NCBI RefSeq assembly: GCF_000374285.1
Contig: NZ_KB893931.1
Span: forward strand, 124,001-188,000
Length of the DNA: 64,000 bases
Reading direction: 5' to 3'
DNA from: Actinobacillus capsulatus DSM 19761
GTDB lineage: Bacteria > Pseudomonadota > Gammaproteobacteria > Enterobacterales > Pasteurellaceae
Made by a program: the position numbers and the translations under genes. The first letter of the stretch is position 1; each line of letters begins with the position of its first letter. Below are positions 1 through 8,376 of the stretch, piece by piece. The notes under the pieces were generated by a model. The model was not told where the DNA came from. It did not search any database and was given only the letters and a program-made list of their open reading frames with translations.

Positions 1-910
1 GGTTTTGCGTCACAAAATACACACCAACCCCTTTCGAACGAATTAAACGCACCACTTGTTCAATTTTGTCCACCAATACTTTTGGCGCACCGTCAAACAA
101 TAAATGCGCTTCATCAAAGAACAGCACAAATTTCGGTTTTTCCGGATCACCGACTTCCGGTAGGGTTTCGAACAATTCTGCCATAAACCACAATAAAAAC
201 GCACCGTACATACGAGGCGAATTAATTAACTTCTCTGAATTGAGTACGTTAATTACGCCTTTTCCGTCACGAGTTTGCATCCAATCTTGTAGATTTAACG
301 CCGGTTCGCCGAATAAATCAGTTGCACCTTCATTTTCAAGTGCCAATAACGCACGTTGAATCGCACCGACACTTGCCGCCGAAACATTACCGTATTCCAC
401 TTGGAATTCTTTAGCATTTTCCGCCACGAATCTAAGTAGCGCACGTAAATCTTTTAAATCAATAAGTAATAAACCACGATCGTCCGCTACACGGAAAACC
501 AAGTTTAATAAGCCTTCTTGCGTTTCGTTTAAATTTAATAAACGAGAAAGCAACATCGGGCCCATTTCCGAAATCGTGGTGCGAAGCGGAATCCCCGTTT
601 CACCGAACACATCCCAATAGGAAACTGGATAACCGCTTAAATAGCTCTCACCGCCTAATTGGAATTGTTCGACACGCTCTGCAATTTTGCCGGATAAACT
701 GCCCGCTTGTGCAAGCCCTGAAAGGTCACCTTTTACATCGACCAAGAAAACCGGTACGCCGTCATCACTGAAGGCTTCTGCAAATTTACGTAACGTGACC
801 GTTTTACCCGTCCCCGTTGCACCAGCGATTAAGCCGTGACGGTTTACCATTTTTGAATTTAATGAAATAATTTGCCCTGTTTTCGTTTGGGCGAGTGCGT
901 ATTGTGCCAT
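1..910 (-). CDS. HerA/YjgR-like P-loop ATPase (DUF853), partial
   Basis: This is the N-terminal 303 codons of a protein that continues past the left window edge. The start is the ATG at 910 ([10 protein letters not shown]...). A Walker A motif (GATGTGKT) lies around residues 28-36. A Walker B motif ([12 protein letters not shown]) follows at about residue 265, and the conserved segment FVTQN sits at the edge. This order matches the DUF853/YjgR family of hexameric HerA-like ATPases, usually about 500 residues. The family is widespread in proteobacteria and its cellular role is poorly defined; a DNA or protein translocase role is only inferred from the HerA relationship. It is a stand-alone gene upstream of nothing obvious on the same strand. 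Confidence 0.8.
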   Translation of the reverse strand, partial: MAQYALAQTKTGQIISLNSKMVNRHGLIAGATGTGKTVTLRKFAEAFSDDGVPVFLVDVKGDLSGLAQAGSLSGKIAERVEQFQLGGESYLSGYPVSYWDVFGETGIPLRTTISEMGPMLLSRLLNLNETQEGLLNLVFRVADDRGLLLIDLKDLRALLRFVAENAKEFQVEYGNVSAASVGAIQRALLALENEGATDLFGEPALNLQDWMQTRDGKGVINVLNSEKLINSPRMYGAFLLWFMAELFETLPEVGDPEKPKFVLFFDEAHLLFDGAPKVLVDKIEQVVRLIRSKGVGVYFVTQN

Positions 911-960
911 ATTGAATACTCTTAAATAATGACGTTTATCATAAGTTGAACCGCGCCATT

Positions 961-1389
961 TTATGCTTTTTTCACCCCAACTTTAAAGCCTTTTTCCCAA
1001 TTTTGTTGGAACTGATTGGCGTTGGATAGCATTCCTTTACAATAATTCACACGTTGCTGATACATCGCTTCTTTTTGTGTGGTAAATGAATAACCGACAC
1101 GATAGCCGTCCAAATACCAATCATCTGCATCCTTGCATTGTGTTGTATTAATTCTTCTATGCGTAACCCTTTGTTTTTCCAAATTTTTTGGCTGTTTTTC
1201 TTGTTGAGTATAGGTTAGCGCTTTTGGCTCCGAATAGCCTTTTGTCACTTGTACACCCTGACGTTCTTTCGCTTCGAAAAGCTTACCTAAATTACCTAGA
1301 TCTTCCAGTACCGTTTCTGTATCAACAGAACCGCAAGCGCTGAGTAAAAAAGGAATAGTGGTAAATAATGTTAATTTTAGTTTTTTCAT
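961..1389 (-). CDS. DUF2799-type small lipoprotein
   Basis: Predicted outer-membrane or periplasmic lipoprotein of 142 aa. The start at 1389 (MKKLKLTLF...) is chosen over an ATG 27 nt upstream because GGAG sits just before it and the signal peptide then begins cleanly. The lipobox LSAC puts the lipidated cysteine at residue 19. The mature part ends with a [16 protein letters not shown]-type segment and regularly spaced aromatic residues, as in the DUF2799 family, which has no assigned function. It lies between the YjgR-like gene and rhlB on the same strand. Confidence 0.65.
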   Translation of the reverse strand: MKKLKLTLFTTIPFLLSACGSVDTETVLEDLGNLGKLFEAKERQGVQVTKGYSEPKALTYTQQEKQPKNLEKQRVTHRRINTTQCKDADDWYLDGYRVGYSFTTQKEAMYQQRVNYCKGMLSNANQFQQNWEKGFKVGVKKA

Positions 1390-1553
1390 TTCTACTCCAA
1401 AACGTCTATCAAGCACTTGATAGACCCCTTAAACACCACAAAAGTGGTATGACCTCAATAAAAAGCGCACAAATTTACAATAAATTCTGAGATTTGTAAA
1501 AGTAATTTTTAAGTATTGCAAGCGGTTAAATTTCAGGATTTTTTTGCAAAAAA

Positions 1554-1589
1554 GAAGCCTCCGCACAATAGCAACTTGCGGAGGCTTCT
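1554..1589 (-). terminator. Rho-independent terminator of rhlB
   Basis: A 12-bp perfect stem (GAAGCCTCCGCA / TGCGGAGGCTTC) with an 11-nt loop lies 15 nt past the rhlB stop. Read on the minus strand it is followed by TTTTTTGC. Confidence 0.85.
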
Positions 1590-1604
1590 GTTGATATAGA
1601 AAAA

Positions 1605-2828
1605 TTAACGACGTTTAGCAGCCGAATGTTTTGGGCCGCGAGCCACTCGAGCCGGCTTCGGCAACGCTAATAACGCACTGCCGTCATATTGACTGACCGG
1701 AATCGGATGACCGATATACTCTTCAATTGCCAGCAAATTCACTGCGTAACGCTCACAGGCAAAGCTAATCGAATGACCACTCTCGCCGGCACGTCCGGTA
1801 CGCCCGATACGATGCACATAGTCTTCACGATCATCCGGCAAATCATAGTTAAAGACATGAGTGACTTCCGGAATATGTAAACCACGTGCGGCAACATCAG
1901 TTACCACCAAAATATCTAACTGACCTTTAGTAAAGCTATCTAACAGTGCCAGACGTTTTTTCTGTGCAATATCACCGGTTAATAGCCCCACACGGTGACC
2001 GTCCGCCACTAAATAGCTCCAAATTTCTTCACACTTATGTTTTGTGTTGGCAAAAATCATACAACGATCCGGCCATTCTTCTTCTAATAAAGTCAGCAAC
2101 AACGCCATTTTATCTTCATTTGACGGATAAAACAGCTCTTCTTTAATACGATATCCGGTACGTTGCAACGGTTCAATTTCAATATATTGCACATTATTCA
2201 TATCTTCATAAGCTAACTCTCGTACACGTGGCGAAAGGGTCGCAGAAAAGAGCATCGTTAAGCGCTGCGCCGGTTTCGGGCATTTACGCATTAAATAGCG
2301 AATATCTTTAATAAAACCGAGATCAAACATACGATCCGCCTCGTCCAACACTACCACTTGCACTTTATCTAAATTGATCACGCCTTGTTTAACGTAATCA
2401 ATCACACGTCCGGTCGTCCCGACTAAAATATCTACGCCTTGTTCAATCGCTTGCACTTGCTTGTCATAACCGTCTCCACCGTAAGCTAGCGCAAGTTTTA
2501 AGTCGGAATGTTTCACCAATAGCTCGGCATCCGAACCGATTTGCACTGCAAGCTCACGAGTGGGTGCTAAGATTAAAGCACGAGGCTGATTAGTTGCCGT
2601 TTGAATATCGTTAGTTAATAAATGATGGAAAGTTGCAACCAAAAATGCCATAGTTTTACCCGTACCGGTTTGCGCCTGTCCGGCAATATCATTGCCAGCT
2701 AAAGTAATCGGCAATGTTTTCGCTTGAATAGGCGTACAAAATTCAAATCCTTTACTATCAAGTGCCGCAATTACATTTTCATGAATTGGAAAATCAATAA
2801 AACGCTGTTCGGTGAGGTGTTTTGACAT
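1605..2828 (-). CDS. rhlB: ATP-dependent RNA helicase RhlB
   Basis: DEAD-box RNA helicase of 407 aa, close to the 421 aa of E. coli RhlB. It unwinds RNA and in gammaproteobacteria is the helicase of the RNase E degradosome. Visible motifs in order: the Q-motif region ([10 protein letters not shown], about 31-40), Walker A AQTGTGKT (52-59), the DEAD box in [11 protein letters not shown] (about 160), SAT in LFSATLS, ARGLHIP and [10 protein letters not shown]. It ends in a short basic tail ([17 protein letters not shown]) that could contact RNA. AGGAG precedes the ATG at 2828. The gene stands alone, with its own terminator. Confidence 0.93.
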   Translation of the reverse strand: MSKHLTEQRFIDFPIHENVIAALDSKGFEFCTPIQAKTLPITLAGNDIAGQAQTGTGKTMAFLVATFHHLLTNDIQTATNQPRALILAPTRELAVQIGSDAELLVKHSDLKLALAYGGDGYDKQVQAIEQGVDILVGTTGRVIDYVKQGVINLDKVQVVVLDEADRMFDLGFIKDIRYLMRKCPKPAQRLTMLFSATLSPRVRELAYEDMNNVQYIEIEPLQRTGYRIKEELFYPSNEDKMALLLTLLEEEWPDRCMIFANTKHKCEEIWSYLVADGHRVGLLTGDIAQKKRLALLDSFTKGQLDILVVTDVAARGLHIPEVTHVFNYDLPDDREDYVHRIGRTGRAGESGHSISFACERYAVNLLAIEEYIGHPIPVSQYDGSALLALPKPARVARGPKHSAAKRR

Positions 2829-3363
2829 CGCAGCTCTCCTTTTGATTGTTCAATTTAAAGCCGTAGCATCAGTGGTAAGCATATCACAGAAGCAAAATAT
2901 TGAGTAGCAGACGATTATTTCGCCATTAAGATTTCGTTTGATTCCCCCCTTCCCTCATTAAATGCTCATAAATTAGCCCCAAAATAGCTCCCAATATTAA
3001 CTTACATTCAATTACATAAAATTAAACTAACTAATTATTTAACTTACCATTGAAAATAAAACGCACAAAAAGATTAATTTTTGAACAAACAAACCATTTT
3101 CTTTTTTTATACACAACTAATTAGACCAGCTCAAATCAAAACCAAAAGCACGCAATTTGTTTACCTATTCTTAACATTTGCATAACATTTAATTTAAATA
3201 ATGATTAGTAGAAAAGTAGTTTTCTTCCTAAATTTTGCTGACTTTTGCAAACAAAACCTACTAAAAATCACAAATATTATTTTATGTAACAAAATGTAAA
3301 CAATTTTATATCATAATTTTAAAATATAAATCATACCTAATATTACATAAATTGAACTTAATG

Positions 3364-3392
3364 TTTACAATTTACAAAACTGAATTTATTAT
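3364..3392 (+). promoter_or_regulatory. Candidate sigma-70 promoter of the flp-tad operon
   Basis: A -35-like TTTACA (3364-3369) and a -10-like TATTAT (3387-3392) are separated by 17 bp, placing a start near 3399. It is the best-spaced pair upstream of flp1; the call rests on sequence alone. Confidence 0.45.
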
Positions 3393-3399
3393 ACGCTCC

Positions 3400-3429
3400 G
3401 CCAATGCATAACGGATTTCATGTATTGGC
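3400..3429 (+). promoter_or_regulatory. Hairpin in the flp1 mRNA leader
   Basis: GCCAATGCAT (3400-3409) pairs with ATGTATTGGC (3420-3429) over 10 bp with one G-U pair and a 10-nt loop. It sits almost exactly at the predicted transcript 5' end, 47 nt upstream of the flp1 start. A 5'-end stabilising stem or a regulator-binding dyad are both possible. Confidence 0.4.
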
Positions 3430-3476
3430 AAAATCATTTCATTTTTTAATTTTTGATAATAAGGAGTTTATTAAAA

Positions 3477-3722
3477 ATGTTATCAACATTAACCACAAAA
3501 GCTTATATCGCTGTAACTGAAGGTATTCGCAACTTTAAACGAAACCAACAAGGTGTAACCGCAATCGAATACGGTTTAATTGCTGTTGCTTTAGCAATTT
3601 TAATTATTGCGGTGTTCTATAACGACAGTGGATTTATTGCTAAGCTAAAAGAAAAATTTGATGCACTTACGAAATCTATTGGTAATGTTAACGGTGAATT
3701 AAACATAAGCAAAAAGAATTAG
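3477..3722 (+). CDS. flp1: Flp family type IVb prepilin (major pilin)
   Basis: Structural subunit of the Flp fibre made by the tight-adherence system, 81 aa as prepilin. The start at 3477 is chosen because AAGGAG lies 10 nt upstream; an in-frame ATG at 3453 has no ribosome-binding site. The prepilin cleavage motif is QQG|VTAIEYGLIA, with Glu5 of the mature protein and a hydrophobic stretch (VALAILIIAVFY) that packs the pilus core. It is the first of 14 genes in a complete flp-rcp-tad operon and is followed closely by a second pilin gene. Confidence 0.93.
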   Translation: MLSTLTTKAYIAVTEGIRNFKRNQQGVTAIEYGLIAVALAILIIAVFYNDSGFIAKLKEKFDALTKSIGNVNGELNISKKN

Positions 3723-3756
3723 TAAGTAAAGTATCTCAAAGCCTTTCGATAATAAA

Positions 3757-3948
3757 ATGAAAAAACCTATAAAGTTTTATCAGCAACAACAAGGCGTAAC
3801 CGCTCTTGAATACGGCTTAATTGCCTTTGCGATAGCGGTTTGTGTTGTGGCAATTTTATATGGTGAGGCGAGTTTCACGGATGAAACCTTAAAAAAATTT
3901 AACCAGCTTGCCGAGTTGGTTAAAACGGCGCTTTTAAGTACGTCTTAA
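3757..3948 (+). CDS. flp2: Second Flp family prepilin
   Basis: A 63-aa prepilin with the same processing motif as flp1 (QQG|VTALEYGLIAFAIA), 34 nt downstream. In Aggregatibacter actinomycetemcomitans the equivalent flp-2 is largely dispensable for adherence, so this may be a minor or alternative pilin. Its stop codon lies inside a strong RNA hairpin that separates the pilin genes from the assembly genes. Confidence 0.88.
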   Translation: MKKPIKFYQQQQGVTALEYGLIAFAIAVCVVAILYGEASFTDETLKKFNQLAELVKTALLSTS

Positions 3949-3956
3949 AGGCGCCG
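3926..3956 (+). promoter_or_regulatory. 13-bp RNA hairpin spanning the flp2 stop codon
   Basis: CGGCGCTTTTAAG (3926-3938) pairs with CTTAAAGGCGCCG (3944-3956) over 13 positions with a single G-U pair and a 5-nt loop. No U-run follows, so it is not a classical terminator. Its position at the end of the pilin genes suggests an mRNA stabiliser or partial attenuator that gives more pilin than assembly-gene product. Confidence 0.55.
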
Positions 3957-3987
3957 GTAAAGGGTATAAACGATAAGGATATCACTT

Positions 3988-4428
3988 ATGACACTCTTTA
4001 TAACCTTCCTTCTTGCCATAATCATTTGTTTACTGATAACTCTTTGCTGGACAGACTTACGTTATCGGCTTATCAGTAATCGAATCATTATGGCATTATT
4101 GTTGGTTATTATTCCCTTTAGCTATTTAATGCACGGCACTCTGTTTTGGCAACCTGCTTTGCTTTGTTTAGCCATCGGTTTCATACTCTTTCTGTTCAAC
4201 ATTATCGGCGCTGGCGATGTGAAATTGTTTGCGGTGTTGATGTTGGCAATTCCATCACATTTTGCAATTTTTTTCCTTTTTTTAACCGCTTGTACGGGTT
4301 TGTTGCTCATTATTATCGGCTGGCTGTTTTACCGACAGTCCATCCAAGAAAAAGGACTACCTTACGGTATCGCAATTAGTGTTGGCTTTCTTACCACCCT
4401 ACTACTTTTTTTAACTATTAAAATTTAA
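3988..4428 (+). CDS. tadV: Prepilin peptidase TadV
   Basis: Aspartic prepilin peptidase of 146 aa that cleaves the Flp prepilins and the TadE/TadF pseudopilins in the inner membrane. It is the short form lacking the N-methyltransferase domain of PilD. The two catalytic aspartates are visible at about residue 23 (CWTDLRYRLISN) and residue 77 (GAGDVK, the GxGD motif). The protein is almost wholly hydrophobic, with about four to five membrane segments. AAGGAT precedes the ATG. Confidence 0.9.
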   Translation: MTLFITFLLAIIICLLITLCWTDLRYRLISNRIIMALLLVIIPFSYLMHGTLFWQPALLCLAIGFILFLFNIIGAGDVKLFAVLMLAIPSHFAIFFLFLTACTGLLLIIIGWLFYRQSIQEKGLPYGIAISVGFLTTLLLFLTIKI

Positions 4429-4445
4429 ACTTAAGGAAATAACTA

Positions 4446-5255
4446 ATGAACTATAGAGTGCTATTTATCATCTCGACCTTCATTCTCGTTATCGGCTTTG
4501 GTGGACTATTTATGCTGCCAAATGCAGAAGATAGCGTTCCTAAAAGTGAAACGGCTGCAGCAAATGCGGAAGCGGCAAAGCAGCCGGAAGTAGCAACCAA
4601 AGTCATTACCACCGCAACCTTAAATCGGGATTTAACCAAAGGAACATTAATTCAAGCGGAAGATTATACCCTTTCGGAATTAACTGTGCCGGAAACTAGT
4701 CCGTTGCTCAGTTCTGACTTAAAAAGTTTACTTGAAACGGCAACCACACCAACGCTGCAAGGTTTTATCGCTGCCGAAAATATCAAGGCTGGTTCATTGC
4801 TACAACCGGAGCTACTGATTACACCGGATGACCCTCGCTTTATTTTGTTTAGCATTAACCCGCATCAAGAAGTTGCCTATCGTGTGTATATTCAAAGCGC
4901 CGAGCAATATATTTTAGATTCGGTACGCAGCGGCGACAGCGTTTCGGTGTTTAGCCAACAAACCGATCTCACTCACCGAGAAAGAGACCAAGGCTCTTTA
5001 GTAAAACTTGCCGATAACCTTACCGTATTACAGGTAAAAACCTTTACAGCGGAAGAAAATAAAGATTCAAGCGAACAGAAAAAAAATTTCTTAGGCTACA
5101 TCAGCTTAAAAGTAGACGCCGCAATGCTGAAAGCATTTTATTCACTTGATAAACAAGCCAAATTAATTGTGTTACCAACCGATGCTGGAGCAAAAGCTAT
5201 TAATCATCGAGGTATGTTTATTCGCCAATTACGAGGAAAAAATAATGCGAACTAA
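4446..5255 (+). CDS. rcpC: Flp pilus assembly protein RcpC/CpaB
   Basis: Periplasmic, membrane-anchored protein of 269 aa. An N-terminal hydrophobic anchor (residues about 4-24) is followed by an Ala/Glu-rich linker. A SAF-like domain comes next, containing TATLNRDLTKGTLIQAEDY, typical of CpaB/RcpC. RcpC proteins are thought to act at the outer-membrane secretin and in pilin modification. The 3' end overlaps the rcpA start by 11 nt, implying translational coupling. Confidence 0.85.
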   Translation: MNYRVLFIISTFILVIGFGGLFMLPNAEDSVPKSETAAANAEAAKQPEVATKVITTATLNRDLTKGTLIQAEDYTLSELTVPETSPLLSSDLKSLLETATTPTLQGFIAAENIKAGSLLQPELLITPDDPRFILFSINPHQEVAYRVYIQSAEQYILDSVRSGDSVSVFSQQTDLTHRERDQGSLVKLADNLTVLQVKTFTAEENKDSSEQKKNFLGYISLKVDAAMLKAFYSLDKQAKLIVLPTDAGAKAINHRGMFIRQLRGKNNAN

Positions 5256-6627
5256 TTTATTTCCGAAAACATTGATCTGCTCTGCACTGCTGGGCTTATT
5301 TGCATTTTCTCATGCAGCATCGGCAAAAACCTTCACCCTTGAACAGGGGCAAAGCCAGTTAATTAAAACCGATGCCAAAATCGATACTGTGTTTGTTTCT
5401 TCACCAGATGTTGCCGATTATGAAATATTAGATGACAACACCTTCATGCTGTATGCCAAAGCGGAAGGGCGTGCCGAAATCGTAGCGTTTGATGTGGACG
5501 GCACGCCGTTAACCGAAGATTTCGTTAATGTAAATAATGCTATTAATAATATTGCAGCTGCCAATGCACAAATTCAAACTCGCTTCCCAAACAGTAATCT
5601 TTCAGTTAAAAAAATTGGTAAAGCTTATGTTATTGAAGGAAAAGCAAAAAACGCCGCAGAGAGCGAAGAGATCAATCGTATCGTCGGCGAATCACTCGGA
5701 GCTGGTAAAAAAGTCGTTGAAGCTAAAGTCGAAGGTTCAGAGGATGCCATTCCTTTCTTAGACAAGTACCAATACGAAGGCATTATTAATAACGCTAACG
5801 AAGAAGACGCAACGCAAATTAATGTGAAACTAACCGTCGCAGAAGTGAATAAAACCTTCTCAGACGAAATCGGGATTAATTGGAACAACCTAAGCGGTAA
5901 CTTTTTCCGCAATTTAAGTGGTGCGGCAATTAGTGGTGGTTTTGGTAGAAGCGGCGGTCAATTAGCATTGGTAAATTCGAATAATTTAAATGTGTTATTA
6001 AGCGCTTTAGACAACCAAAACAACGGCAAAATTTTAGCTGAACCGAATATATCAATGCTTTCTGGCGAAACTGCAGATATTTTGGTCGGTGGTGAAGTGC
6101 CTTTCGTACAACGAAACAGAGACGGCGAATTAAACGTAATTTATAAAGAATTCGGTATCAAACTTGCCGTAGGTGCGAAAGTGCAAAAAAGCGATCGTAT
6201 CCGTTTATTGTTATCACAATCGGTCAGCTCCATTGCCGGTAACTATGAAATTGATAATAACCATATCCCGATTTTTAATACTCGCCGTTCAAAATCTACT
6301 TTTGAAGTAGGTAACGGTGAAAGCTTTATTATCAGTGGGTTACTTAACAAGCAAGATATTGAAGGGATTAAAAAAGTGCCTTTCTTAGGCGATGTGCCAA
6401 TTTTAGGTGCATTTTTCCGCAGTGCAAATTCATCTCGTGAGAGTAAAGAATTGGTTGTTGTCGCAACGGTTAACCTTGTAAAACCGGTTGACGGCTCACA
6501 AGTGCTTTATCCGACATTTGAAAACACCGGCACAATGGAACGTTTCTTTAACAGTTCATCATTGAAAAACGTTTATCACAAAACATTAACGTCTAACTTC
6601 CTAAAAAATGGTGGGTTTATCCAATGA
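5245..6627 (+). CDS. rcpA: Outer-membrane secretin RcpA
   Basis: Secretin channel through which the Flp pilus is extruded, 460 aa. The start at 5245 (MRTNLFPKT...) gives a clear signal peptide ending around HAASA-KTF; upstream in-frame ATGs lie within rcpC. After an N-terminal pilus-secretin domain (residues about 25-100) comes the secretin core. Its hallmark VPFLGDVPILGAFFRS is followed by SKELVVVATVNLVKP near the C terminus. AGGAAA precedes the ATG. Confidence 0.92.
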   Translation: MRTNLFPKTLICSALLGLFAFSHAASAKTFTLEQGQSQLIKTDAKIDTVFVSSPDVADYEILDDNTFMLYAKAEGRAEIVAFDVDGTPLTEDFVNVNNAINNIAAANAQIQTRFPNSNLSVKKIGKAYVIEGKAKNAAESEEINRIVGESLGAGKKVVEAKVEGSEDAIPFLDKYQYEGIINNANEEDATQINVKLTVAEVNKTFSDEIGINWNNLSGNFFRNLSGAAISGGFGRSGGQLALVNSNNLNVLLSALDNQNNGKILAEPNISMLSGETADILVGGEVPFVQRNRDGELNVIYKEFGIKLAVGAKVQKSDRIRLLLSQSVSSIAGNYEIDNNHIPIFNTRRSKSTFEVGNGESFIISGLLNKQDIEGIKKVPFLGDVPILGAFFRSANSSRESKELVVVATVNLVKPVDGSQVLYPTFENTGTMERFFNSSSLKNVYHKTLTSNFLKNGGFIQ

Positions 6628-7124
6628 AAAAATTAATCGCAATTTGTACAGGTTTAGGTCTGACACTAACTACCTATGCAATGGCTAGTACAGAATTACC
6701 TAAAACCACTCGTCCGGTACAACCGATTCATAGCGAGTTGGTTTCGAATAAATCACTGGTAGTGAAACGTTTTGTATTAGCGAATCAATCAGATGTGGCA
6801 TTTGAAAACTTAGTGTCAGAAGTGAGACGCCATTCGTCCAGTGATAAAAATAGCCAAGTTATCTACATTATTTCACATGAAACTTCGGCAAAAACATTAG
6901 CTAAAAATATTAGCAAGCGTTTAAAAGAATTGCGTGTTAAACCGGCTATCCACATAGAACATTATAAAACGCAAAATAGCCTCTATCCGCTTTATGTAGA
7001 AATTCGCCAAATTGCTAAGCGAACTTCGCAATGTAAGGTAGAAACGGCTGAAGATCATATGGGATTCGATTCATATCACGATTGTACACTCAAACATAAT
7101 AACCAAGTGCAACTTAAATATTAG
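6624..7124 (+). CDS. rcpB: Flp pilus assembly protein RcpB
   Basis: Exported protein of 166 aa with a signal peptide (MKKLIAICTGLGLTLTTYAMA). Its start overlaps the rcpA stop as ATGA. By position and size it is RcpB, the outer-membrane-associated partner that in A. actinomycetemcomitans is needed for secretin function. There is no strong motif beyond two cysteines near the C terminus (QCKVE...HDCTL), which could form a disulfide. Confidence 0.75.
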   Translation: MKKLIAICTGLGLTLTTYAMASTELPKTTRPVQPIHSELVSNKSLVVKRFVLANQSDVAFENLVSEVRRHSSSDKNSQVIYIISHETSAKTLAKNISKRLKELRVKPAIHIEHYKTQNSLYPLYVEIRQIAKRTSQCKVETAEDHMGFDSYHDCTLKHNNQVQLKY

Positions 7125-7132
7125 GACTTCGC

Positions 7133-7210
7133 GGGATTGTTGCTTTTATATTGTGTACGGAGAGGTCTTTATCTAATCAATATAAGAGAATTTAGCTTGA
7201 CAACAATCCC
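7133..7210 (+). promoter_or_regulatory. Long bipartite RNA hairpin between rcpB and tadZ
   Basis: GGGATTGTTG (7133-7142) pairs perfectly with CAACAATCCC (7201-7210). Directly inside it, 7143-7153 pairs with 7178-7188 over 11 bp with one G-U. The only interruption is a 12-nt bulge (7189-7200), and the 24-nt loop contains GGAGAGGT. No U-tract follows. It sits in the longest gap within the operon, between the outer-membrane (rcp) and inner-membrane (tad) genes, and could be an RNase III site, a stabiliser or an attenuator. Confidence 0.6.
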
Positions 7211-7240
7211 TATTCAAATAATAACTAAAAGGATTTAATT

Positions 7241-8368
7241 ATGTTATTGCTCGATCAAGAAGGTCATGGCGGTGAAGGTGTTGATAGCATCCGCAAAATT
7301 ATTATTATCTCTGAAAAAAATGGCATTAAGAATCATATTGCCCAACATCTTCGTTCTCGCGGACTCGAAAATGTTGAACTGATTCATGCAAACTTTTTTA
7401 GTACAGAGAATTTGGCATTTTCCGCTGAAGAAACTTTAGGCGTTATCGTTGATATTCAAAACGAAACCGAGCTTCCCCACATTACCGGTCGTATTCACAG
7501 CATTATCCCGCAAAACGTATGGTGTTGTGTGGTTGGGGAAAGCGACTCCATTTCACTTTCGCAAAAGCTATTAGAACAAGGCATACTGTATTTCAACAGT
7601 GAAACGCAATTAACCCAAATGGTTGCTCGTATCTTGGGTGGAATGAATATTCCATTAGTGCGCCATACCATCAAGATTTCCGTATTAGGTTGTAAAGGTG
7701 GTATCGGGGCAAGTTTTATTAGCTCGCATATTGCACAAGCCATCTCTACCGAGAAAAAAGTGCCTGTGTTGCTGGCACAAGGCTCAAACGGTTCTCAAGA
7801 TTTAGATTTGCTATTTGATAAAAAGCTGCAAAGTGATGTAGCGGAATACACGGCAAATTTAGATTTATATCGTGGCGTTCCGTTCAGACTAGCTAGCGAG
7901 ACCTTGAATAAATATAACTTCATTGTTTACGACCAACCGATTTTTAACGTAAACAAAGAAGACTACCTAAGCATATTACAACACAGCAATACTTTTGTAT
8001 TGGTCGTGGAACGTAAGATTAGCTCTCTACGTGTAGCAAAGCAGTTTTTAGATGAATGTGAGCGAATGAAAGCGAATAGTGGCAGATTAATTCGTACCTT
8101 TATCTGTATTTCCGATCATAAACAAGAAACGGCAAAACTGATGGCTACTACAGATATTGAACGCTTATTAAAATGCGAAGTAGATGGGGTGATTCCCTAT
8201 AACAAGCAGTCCACCAATAAAGATACTGTGTTAACATCCACTTTAAGTCGCCAAGGTAAAAAGGAAATGACAACACTCGCGATGAAAGTCATTGGCATCC
8301 TCTCTCGCCAAGCAGCTCAACGTAATAAAAAAGTAGGTGTTTCCTTATTCCAAAAACTCTTTAAATAA
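7241..8368 (+). CDS. tadZ: Pilus localisation protein TadZ (CpaE-like)
   Basis: A 375-aa atypical MinD/ParA-family protein that localises the Tad machine to a cell pole. An N-terminal receiver-like domain (about 15-130) precedes the ATPase-like domain. The P-loop is deviant, GCKGGIGASF: it keeps the KGG lysine, but the usual K-T/S dipeptide is replaced by A-S, as known for TadZ. AGGA lies 9 nt before the ATG. It opens the second half of the operon, after the intergenic RNA structure. Confidence 0.87.
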   Translation: MLLLDQEGHGGEGVDSIRKIIIISEKNGIKNHIAQHLRSRGLENVELIHANFFSTENLAFSAEETLGVIVDIQNETELPHITGRIHSIIPQNVWCCVVGESDSISLSQKLLEQGILYFNSETQLTQMVARILGGMNIPLVRHTIKISVLGCKGGIGASFISSHIAQAISTEKKVPVLLAQGSNGSQDLDLLFDKKLQSDVAEYTANLDLYRGVPFRLASETLNKYNFIVYDQPIFNVNKEDYLSILQHSNTFVLVVERKISSLRVAKQFLDECERMKANSGRLIRTFICISDHKQETAKLMATTDIERLLKCEVDGVIPYNKQSTNKDTVLTSTLSRQGKKEMTTLAMKVIGILSRQAAQRNKKVGVSLFQKLFK

Positions 8369-8376
8369 CGATTATT

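Larger units (their letters stand above)
2829..3452. other. Long AT-rich intergenic region between rhlB and the flp-tad operon
   Basis: About 620 bp without a convincing gene, strongly AT-rich, lying between the divergent rhlB and flp1. The right end holds the candidate flp promoter and leader hairpin listed separately. Runs of A and T across 3000-3360 would be suitable for bent DNA or nucleoid-protein binding, but no specific operator could be assigned. Confidence 0.5.
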
